Below are positions 48,607-58,200 of a DNA stretch of 64,000 nucleotides, piece after piece. This DNA comes from Antedon mediterranea (lineage: Eukaryota; Echinodermata; Crinoidea; Comatulida; Antedonidae). Below the pieces are notes generated by a model. The model had not been told where the DNA came from. It saw nothing but the letters and a program-made list of their open reading frames with translations, and did no database searches. Both the position numbers and the translations under genes were made by a program. Numbering within the stretch: the first letter of the stretch is position 1; the number at the start of each line of letters is the position of its first letter. The stretch spans positions 4,436,922-4,500,921 of the forward strand of contig NC_092678.1 in assembly GCF_964355755.1 (NCBI RefSeq). The letters are read 5' to 3'.

Positions 48607-48622
48607 TTATCTGGTTTTCTTG
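48304..48622 (-). repeat. 33-bp minisatellite overlapping the EBP stop codon
   Basis: Eight to nine units of 33 bp (some with a 9-bp insertion); on the minus strand each contains taagaaaaccaaataa and tttagaaacagagg. The last EBP codons and stop (aagaaaaccagataa) are themselves the first unit of the array, and the same 15 bases recur at about 48529-48543. The long plus-strand open frames (Phe/Leu/Ser-rich) are artefacts of the 3n period. Confidence 0.88.
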
Positions 48623-49831
48623 GTCTTCCTGTTCCTTCCTGAACTCTCCTTCTCCTTCAGGTCATTCTGATCTTTTATTGTCTGTGCCTTACTCAGTTCT
48701 TTCCAAGATTGTATAATTAACAAAGTTGGAATAACTATCCAGAATGAATTCATGGAAATAAAGTAAAACCAAAAGTAGAATGGATCTCCGAAAGGTCCAT
48801 GAGTGAACCCATCCAACCACTCCACCATGAAATAGGCAATTGTACCTGAAACAAAATGATATATGAATTAGAAAGGTAGTGATAACAATATTAAATTCAG
48901 ATAATGATGCAGTGAGTATTGCAGCATGAACCTATCCGTAGGCCTACCATACACCTATCTATAGGCCTACCATATACCTATCCGTAGGCCTACCATACAC
49001 CTATCCATAGGCGTGCCTACCATATAGTTGTCCTAGGGAGACGATGATCCTCAGAGGGTGTCTGTAGGCTGCATTATTCAGGAATGCGTACATGATTAAG
49101 AAACATGCCGGCCCCTCTGTCCATGCAGTGATACTCTCAATGCTAACAATGCAACTGTCTGATCTGCAATAGAGATAAGAAGGTCAGTTTAGTACAACTC
49201 AGCAACAATAGACTTACTTTCTATGTATGTGTATGTATATGAAAATATTTCTTGTTTATAGGCTCTATACTAGTCCCTGAAAGGACACTAAACCATTGGA
49301 TTGGACACCAGAGAAGCAACTGTTTCCCTCCTGGTCAACTCTCCTGCTGGTAAATTGACCTCTACTTACATCACATAGCGACTATCCGCTTTACCCCATT
49401 CCTTCCCTGAAGCAAAGAAATACAAAAAAATAATACAATAATAATATTAATAAATAATATATAATATTAATAATAAATTAATTGTTATATAAAAGTCTAA
49501 GTATTGTTCTTCATTCAAATGTTTGTAGCAAGTATTACTTACATAATTGTGATAAAAAGCTTGAATCTTCTGCTACAGTTCTATGATATATGCTAAAATA
49601 CAACTCAATACTGCAATGTATAGTGCCTGATAGGCCAAACCATGCAATCATTAGTCGCTCACCCACCGATCGTGCACGCCTAGCTACCAGCCACGACAGA
49701 AGGAAGGCTAGCCCAAAGCCACTGAATGAAACGGTAAGAATTGTAGATACTTCAATGTCGTTTGGAACATACCCTGGTATATTTAAATCCCGTGGGTAAA
49801 AAGGGTGAATTAATGACGAATTTTTCACCAT
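48607..49831 (-). CDS. EBP: Emopamil-binding protein, 3-beta-hydroxysteroid delta8-delta7 isomerase
   Basis: ER membrane enzyme moving the sterol B-ring double bond from C8 to C7. Exons in transcription order: 49831-49543, 49406-49370, 49163-49021, 48845-48607; 235 aa (human 230). The N terminus IHPFYPRDLNIPGYVPND resembles human EBP rather than EBPL, which lacks it. Catalytic residues are conserved with a constant offset of four from human: His72 and Glu76 (in TIHCSIELYF), Glu118 (SIESITAW) and Asn189 (FYFISMNSFW). Other landmarks are FLSQLWKEWGKADSRYV, HPLRIIVSLGQLYG and GDPFYFWFYF; five membrane segments are expected. A basic Lys/Arg tail (ending RKTKKTR) fits an ER-retained protein. The start is the first ATG; the gene faces BAP1 head to head. 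Two small tandem repeats overlap its edges: one at the exon 3 donor, one at the stop. Confidence 0.93.
48928..49025 (-). repeat. 23-bp repeat carrying the EBP exon 3 splice donor
   Basis: On the minus strand the exon 3 end and donor (ctatatg|gtaggc) start a series of four copies of the word tatggtaggc, spaced by about 23-27 bp (ggataggtgtatggtaggcc). Each unit therefore repeats a usable donor sequence. Confidence 0.85.
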
Positions 49832-50112
49832 TTTTTCAAGAGTTTACGTAATGTTTGTCGTTTGTAATCAGTGCAGTATGTAGATAGACTGGAGGAACTG
49901 TAAACTTTGTCACCCTGCTGAAAAGCTAATGCCAAAGGTCATGCATGTAATCAAAACAAAGTTTGCCTTCCATACTACTAAAGAAACTGATAAGGCCAAG
50001 GCTGGATGGATAACTACAATAGATAGAATCCAAATCCATCTACGTTATGCGCTATATACATGGATAGATTATCTAGGTGTATAATATAATATCTCTATGG
50101 GATTTGTTTGCG

Positions 50113-53100
50113 CAATATGGAAGGCAAATAAAGTATTGATTTAGTGTTATGGAAGGCAAATGTCGTCAATAATAAGGTATTGATTCAGTATTATGGAAGG
50201 CAAAATTCGTCAATAAAAGGGTATAGATTCAGTATTATGGAAGGCAAATTTCGTCAATAACAGGGTATTGATTCAGTATTATGGAAGGCAAATTTCGTCA
50301 ATAACAGGGTATTGATTCAGTATTATGGAAGGCAAATTTCGTCAATAACAAGGTATTGATTCAGTATTATGGAAGGCAAATTTCGTCAATAGTGGGGTAT
50401 TGATTCAGCTTTATGGAAGGCAAATTTCGTCAATAACAAGGTATTGATTCAGTATTATGGAAGGCAAATTTCGTCAATAACAGGGTATTGATTCCGTATT
50501 ATGGAAGGCAAATGTCGTCAATAACAGGGTATAGATTCAGTATTATGGAAGGCAAATGTCGTCAATAACAGGGTATTGATTCAGTTTTATGGAAGGCAAA
50601 TTTCGTCAATAACAGGGTATTGATTCCGTATTATGGAAGGCAAATTTCGTCAATAACAGGGTATAGATTCAGTATTATGGAAGGCAAATGTCGTCAATAA
50701 CAGGGTATTGATTCAGTATTATGGAAGGCAAATTTCGTCAATAACAGGGTATTGATTCAGTATTATGGAAGGCAAATTTCGTCAATAACAGGGTATTGAT
50801 TCAGTATTATGGAAGGCAAATTTCGTCAATAACAGGGTATTGATTCAGTATTATGGAAGGCAAATTTCGTCAATAACAGGGTATTGATTCAGTATTATGG
50901 AAGGCAAATTTCGTCAATAACAGGGTATTGATTCAGTATTATGGAAGGCAAATTTCGTCAATAACAGGGTATTGATTCAGTATTATGGAAGGCAAATTTC
51001 GTCAATAACAGGGTATTGATTCAGTATTATGGAAGGCAAATTTCGTCAATAACAGGGTATTGATTCAGTATTATGGAAGGCAAATTTCGTCAATAACAAG
51101 GTATTGATTCAGTATTATGGAAGGCAAATTTCGTCAATAACAGGGTATGGATTCAGTATTATGGAAGGCAAATTTCGTCAATAGTGGGGTATTGATTCAG
51201 CTTTATGGAAGGCAAATTTCGTCAATAACAAGGTATTGATTCAGTATTATGGAAGGCAAATTTCGTCAATAGCAGGGTATTGATTCCGTATTATGGAAGG
51301 CAAATGTCGTCAATAACAGGGTATAGATTCAGTATTATGGAAGGCAAATGTCGTCAATAACAGGGTATTGATTCAGTTTTATGGAAGGCAAATTTCGTCA
51401 ATAACAGGGTATTGATTCAGTATTATGGAAGGCAAATTTCGTCAATAACAGGGTATTGATTCCGTATTATGGAAGGCAAATGTCGTCAATAACAGGGTAT
51501 TGATTCAGTATATGGAAGGCAAATGTCGTCAATAATAGGGTATTGATTCAGTTTTATGGAAGGCAAAATTCGTCAATAATAGGGTATTGATTCAGTATTA
51601 TGGAAGGCAAATTTCGTCAATAACAGGGTATTGATTCAGTATTATGGAAGGCAAATTTCGTCAATAGTGGGGTATTGATTCAGCTTTATGGAAGGCAAAT
51701 TTCGTCAATAACAGGTTATTGATTCAGTATTATGGAAGGCAAATGTCGTCAATAATAAGGTATTGATTCAGTATTATGGAAGGCAAAATTCGTCAATAAT
51801 AGGGTATAGATTCGTTATTATGGAAGGCAAATGTCGTCAATAATAGGGTATAGATTCAGTATTATGGAAGGCAAATGTTGTCAATAATAAGGTATTGATT
51901 CAGTATTATGGAAGGCAAAATTCGTCAATAATAGGGTATAGAATTCAGTATTATGGAAGGCAAATGTCGTCAATAATAGGGTATAGATTCAGTATTATTG
52001 AAGGCAAATGTCGTCAATAACAGGGTATTGATTCAGTATTATGGAAGGCAAATGTCGTCAATAACAGGGTATTGATTCAGTTTTATGGAAGGCAAATTTC
52101 GTCAATAACAGGGTATTGATTCAGTTTTATGGAAGGCAAATTTCGTAAATAACAGGGTATTGATTCAGTATTATGGAAGGCAAATTTCGTCAATATTAGG
52201 GTATTGATTCAGCATTAGGGAAAGCAAATTTCGTCAATAGTGGGGTATTGATTCAGCTTTATGGAAGGCAAATTATGTCAATAACAGGGTATTGATTCAG
52301 TATTATGGAAGGCAAATGTCGTCAATAATAAGGTATTGATTCAGTTTTATGGAAGGCAAAATTCGTCAATAATAGGGTATAGATTCAGTATTATGGAAGG
52401 CAAATGTCGTCAATAATAGGGTATAGATTCAGTATTATGGAAGGCAAATGTCGTCAATAACAGGGTATTGATTCAGTATTATGGAAGGCAAATTTCGTCA
52501 ATAACAGGGTATTGATTCAGTATTATGGAAGGAAAATGTCGTCAATATCAGGGTATTGATTCAGTTTTATGGAAGGCAAATTTCGTCAATAACAGGGTAT
52601 TGATTCAGTTTTATGGAAGGCAAATTTCGTCAATAACAGGGTATTGATTCAGTTTTATGGAAGGCAAATTTCGTCAATAATAGGGTATAGATTCAGTATT
52701 ATGGAAGGCAAATGTCGTCAATAATAGGGTATAGATTCAGTATAATGGAAGGCAAATTTCGTCAATAACAGGGTATTGATTCAGTTTTATGGAAGGCAAA
52801 TTTCGTCAATAACAGGGTATTGATTCAATATATGGAAGGCAAATGTCGTCAATAATAGGGTATTGATTCAGTTTTATGGAAGGCAAAATTCGTCAATAAT
52901 AGGGTATAGATTCAGTATTATGGAAGGCAAATGTCGTCAATAATAGGGTATAGATTCAGTATTATGGAAGGCAAATGTCGTCAATAACAGGGTATTGATT
53001 CAGTATTATGGAAGGCAAATTTCGTCAATAACAGGGTATTGATTCAGTATTATGGAAGGCAAATTTCGTCAATAACAGGGTATTGATTCAGTATTATGGA

Positions 53101-54990
53101 AGGCAAATTTTGTCAATAACAGGATATTGATTCAGTTTTATGGAAGGCAAATTTCGTCAATAACAGGGTATTTATTCAGTATTATGGAAGGCAAATGTCG
53201 TCAACAATAAGGTATTGATTCAGTATTATGGAAGGCAAAATTCGTCAACAATAGGGTATAGAATTCAGTATTATGGAAGGCAAAATTCGTCAACAATAGG
53301 GTATAGAATTCAGTATTATGGAAGGCAAATGTCGTCAATAATAGGGTATAGATTCAGCTTTATGGAAGGCAAATGTCGTCAATAACAGGGTATTGATTCA
53401 GTTTTATGGAAGGCAAATGTCGTCAATAATAGGGTATAGATTCAGCTTTATGGAAGGCAAATGTCGTCAATAACAGGGTATTGATTCAGTTTTATGGAAG
53501 GCAAATGTCGTCAATAACAGGGTATTGATTCAGTTTTATGGAAGGCAAATTTCGTCAATAACAGGGTATTGATTCAGTATTATGGAAGGCAAATGTCGTC
53601 AATAATAGGGTATAGATTCAGCTTTATGGAAGGCAAATTTCGTCAATAACAGGGTATTGATTCAGCATTATGGAAGGCAAATTTCGTCAACAAAAGGGTA
53701 TTGATTCAGTATTATGGAAGGCAAATTTCGTCAATAACAGGGTTTTGATTCAGTATTATGGAAGGCAAATGTCGTCAATAATAGGGTATAGATTCAGTAT
53801 TATGGAAGGCAAATGTCGTCAATAATAAGGTATTGATTCAGTATTATGGAAGGCAAAATTCGTCAATAATAAGGTATTGATTCAGTATTATGGAAGGCAA
53901 ATTTCGTCAATAATAGGGTATTGATTCAGTATTATGGAAGGCAGATTTCGTCATAAATAGGGTATTGATTTAGTATTATGGAAGGCAAATGTCGTCAATA
54001 ATAGGGTATAGATTCAGTATTATGGAAGGCAAATGTCGTCAATAATAAGGTATTGATTCAGTATTATGGAAGGCAAATTTCGTCAATAATAGGGTATTGA
54101 TTCAGTATTATGGAAGGCAAATTTCGTCAATATATGGGTATTGATTCATGAAGTATTATGGAAAATTTCGTCAATAATATGGTATTAATTCAGTATTATG
54201 GAATACAAATTTCGTCAATAATAAGGTATTGATTCAGTATTATGGAAGGCAAAATTCGTCAATAATAGGGTATAGATTCAGTATTATGGAAGGCAAATGT
54301 CGTCAATAATAGGGTATTGATTCAGTATTATGGAAGGCAAATTTCAGCAATAATAGGGTATTGATTCAGTATTATGAAAGGCAAATTTCATCAATAACAG
54401 GATATTGATTCAGTATTATGGAAGGCAAAATTCGTCAAATAACAGGGTATTGATTCAGTATTATGGAAGGCAAAATTCGTCAATAATAGGGTATAGATTC
54501 AGTATTATGGAAGGCAAATTTCGTCATAAATAGGGTATTGATTTCGTATTATGGAAGGCAAATTTCGTCAATAACAGGGTATTGATTTAGTATTATGGAA
54601 GGCAAATTTCGTCAATAAAGAGGTATTGATTCAGTATTATGGAAGGCAAATTTCGTCAATAATAAGGTATTGATTCAGTATTATGGAAGGCAAATTTCGT
54701 CAATAATAAGGTATTGATTCAGTATTATGGAAGGCAAATTTCAGTTATAATAGGGTATTGATTCAGTATTATGGAAGGCAAATTTCGTCAAAATCAGGGT
54801 ATTGATTCAGCATTATGGAAGGCAAATTTCGTTGATTCAGTAATATGGAAGTTCAAATAAGGTATGGATTCAGTATTATGAAAGGTAAAATTCGTCAAAA
54901 AAATATTTGATTATCAATAGTATAGAAGGCAAATTTCGTAAAAAAAATAATAGTCAGTATTATGTAAGGCACAGTTCAATAATTATAAAC
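50113..54990 (+). repeat. 44-bp satellite array, about 110 copies
   Basis: The unit is tattgattcagtattatgga plus aggcaaatttcgtcaataac and aggg. Start-to-start distance is 44 bp (for example 50281 and 50325). Variants occur at three places: aaatttcg, aaatgtcg or aaaattcg; aacaggg, aatagggtatag, aataagg or gtgggg; gtattat, gttttat or gctttat. A block of about seven variant units starting near the marker agtggggtattgattcagc at 50391 recurs at 51183, exactly 18 units later, which shows higher-order duplication. Copies decay at both edges. Not CRISPR: there are no unique spacers. Period not divisible by three, so no open frame. Confidence 0.97.
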
Positions 54991-55105
54991 GAAGAATTTT
55001 GCCATAATACGATAATACTGAATCAATGCTTTGACAAATTTTGCGTTCCATAATACTAAATTGTTTTTTTTTTTTCTTTTGACGAATTTTGCCCACCATA
55101 CCCAT
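54990..55105 (-). repeat. Inverted, degenerate copies of the 44-bp satellite unit
   Basis: gaattttgccataatacgat, aatactgaatcaatgctttg and ttgacgaattttgcccacca are reverse complements of the satellite consensus, at the BAP1-proximal edge. A single inverted fragment (tttgccttccatactac, 49963-49979) lies at the EBP-proximal edge. Confidence 0.8.
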
Positions 55106-55209
55106 CTTTTATACTATGTAGGAGAGGCCTAGGAATCCAGAAATTCATTCTCGTTGTTTAAAGTAATGATTTAAAATTCAGTGTAATATAGTGCCACAAT
55201 TATTTTATT

Positions 55210-58200
55210 ATGAACGAAGGGTGGTTAGAATTAGAGAGTGATCCAGGTAAGAATAGTTTATTGATAATAATTGATAAACCTGGTAATTATTTATTTAAGG
55301 CTAGGCCTAGGCCTAGGCCTAGGCCTAGGCCTAGGCCTAGGCTAGCCTAGCTAGCTAGCTAGCTGGCTATATATGCCTAGGCTAGTAGGGCCTAGGCTAG
55401 GCCTAGCTAGATAGAGGCCTAGGAATAGAAGGCCTAAACTAGGGAATTACCAGCGCGCCTAGGCCAAGCTAGGCTAGGCCTCCAGAGGGCTAGATTAAAT
55501 TTGAGGAGATATTTAGGCTCTTGCTAGCCTAAGCCCATTTAGCCTAGGACTAGGCCTAGGTCTAGGCTAGTAGAAAGTAGGCCCTCTTTAACTAAAAAAT
55601 TATGCAAATGTATAGACTATAGATAGGCCTATATATATCCAATAAATTAGAGTAGGGTTTATCGCAGATAGCGTGTGCAACGCATAAATAGGAAGGGTTT
55701 GGGAGCAAATGTCACAGCGCGTACGTGCATGATTTGTTGTTTGTCTGTAGTACGCGTTGTGACGTTTGCTCCCAATGCATTGTGCAATGACGTTCCTCGC
55801 GAAATTAAGCTATTGGGCAACAACAGCTTTTTGCCGCATTTGCTGCACATATTGAAATTGTGCAAGATTTTTCCACAATTGTTGGTGAGATATAACTGAT
55901 TGGGTCGCCAACAAGCCGCCATTGATTTTTATGAAACCAGTGCATCTTTTATCACGTTTTGTTTATTGTTTATTGATTACTGCACTCGTGGCTATCAAAC
56001 AACATGACACTGAGCTTAGCTTGCCAAGATATGCTCTCGTAACAGACTTTGGTCTGCTGTTTGGCCACACGTTGTATAGTGTTTATTGCTATTCAATTGT
56101 ATTGATGTTTTAGACCCTCAAGTTGGCGTTCCATAGATAATAAAAATTGATTAACTTAACTATAATAATAAATAAATACTATGAAATGTTTTTTTTTCAG
56201 GATTATTTACTTTGTTGGTGGAAGAATTTGGTAAGATTTTGTGTCATCATTCATATTGATATTGTTACCATCATCATCCATACTGTGACAGAATATAAGC
56301 AACAATTTTGTTGATCAAATTGATAGAACATTCAATTCATTATTAGATAGCATATTTACAATGCAAATTAATGTAGAGAAGTTCTTTTAGTTTTTTTATT
56401 GCTTGTTTCCAGGTGTCAAAGGTGTCCAAGTTGAAGAAATTTATGATCTTCAAAAAGCAATTGAAGGCCCCGTCTACGGGTTTATCTTCCTCTTCAAATG
56501 GATTGAAGAACGACGAGCACGTCGCAAGATGCAGCCATCTTTCAGCGAAGTTCCTGTTGGAGATGATTCAATTATCAACAACATGTTCTTTGCTCAGCAG
56601 GTAATATTGCTCACTACTTGTATGTATTAATTCCATGATCGCCTATTTCAAATCCAAAAGTTTCATAAGAAAATTCTAAAATTACTTCCTACCCTGTAAA
56701 ATGCATGCACACCGTTATGTTCAAATTATTATGTTCAATTAAAAAAATTACTGTAATAATGATGTTTTCTTTTTTTTACAGATTGTTCCTAATTCTTGCG
56801 CAACACATGCACTTCTGAGCATTTTATTGAACTGTTCAAACCTTTCGCTTGGGCAAATGCTAACTCAATTTAAAGATTATACTCGTAATTTTAGTCCTGA
56901 GGTTTGTAAAAAATTATGTTTTTTTTTTACGCAAGAACTAGAGAATTGTTAAATTGTGAATCTTCAACAATAAAGCCACAGAATAACTAAATAATAAAAT
57001 GTAATATTCATCTGTGTATAAATTCAATTTTAAAGCATATGTTTTGTTGTGTCATAGAACAAAGGGTACACCATAGGCAATATGCCCGACCTTGCCAAAA
57101 TACACAACAGACATGCAAAGCCAGAACCACGACACCTGACAGAGAAACAAACGGGCGTGACATCAGGGCGCACTAAAGAAACGTTTCATTTTGTTAGCTA
57201 CCTACCGATTGGTGATAGACTTTATGAACTAGATGGACTCAAACCATATCCAATAGACCACGGTGAGTCTACTCATCTACATTTTGTAATTCTTTTTTTT
57301 AAAACTTCCTTAAGCTATGTCTACGCTATCAAACTAGTTTGACAAAAAGAGTGTGATGTGCCCAAATATGGTAGTGATATTCCCCAATATAGTAGTGATA
57401 TGACATCATCATGTCCATATATGGGCACATCACATTTTTTTGTCACGTAAAGTTTGATAGTGACAGACAGACTTATATAAAATGCAAAGTTGAACATTAT
57501 TGTAATACAATCTAACAGTCATGTTATATACTATGCCAAATCTTAATAATTCAATTATCTTACTTTGCTTATATTTTAGGTTTAATTTCTGACAAAGAAG
57601 ATTGGACGGAGAAGTTCAGAAAAGTAATTTCTGAGCGACTGGATAGTGGCGGGTAAATATATTATATGTATAATTGTAAACATCTGTGCAGGGCCGGGGT
57701 GGTTTGTTTAAGTTGTTTAGTGGAACCATACCCTCGAATTTTTTTTTTCTCTAGATGGCCGCAAATCGCATTTCCGGCTAATCTCTTGTGTTTCTGAACT
57801 ATATAATTTGGTGTAATTTCTTCACTATTTATAGAGCGTCATATGCCATTTTTGAAGAATGCGACACCCCCAGACATCCGGATGAAAGTAAAAAAAAAAG
57901 GGAGGCCCAGCGGAACCCCCCCCCCCCCCCTTCCTGGTTATGGCCCTGCAGTGTATAATAACATGTATTTTGTACTTCCACTGCTAACTGTTTTGTTCTT
58001 TGTTCTCTAGCTGTGACATTCGATTCAACTTGATGGCTGTCGTAGGGGACAGACGTCAAGCCTACGAACAGAAGCTAATCACTTTGGGAACCAATCGACA
58101 AATAATATTGGAAGCTCTCCAACAGGTAAATCCCATAAAACTAAGTAAATTAACACTAGATCAACAACACTAAGTAAATTAACACTAGATCAACAACACT

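Larger units (their letters stand above)
49832..55209. other. Divergent intergenic region between EBP and BAP1
   Basis: The two genes are head to head with 5.4 kb between start codons, almost all occupied by the 44-bp satellite at 50113-54990. About 280 bp on the EBP side and 100-200 bp on the BAP1 side are unique, so the proximal promoters must be very short or include satellite. No other gene is visible. Confidence 0.75.

Noticed and set aside
48308-48716. Plus-strand open frames rich in Phe, Leu and Ser
   Set aside because: 33-bp array at the end of EBP plus antisense of EBP exon 4.
50113-54990. CRISPR-like array
   Set aside because: Units are contiguous and similar throughout, without unique spacers, in a eukaryotic genome; it is a satellite.
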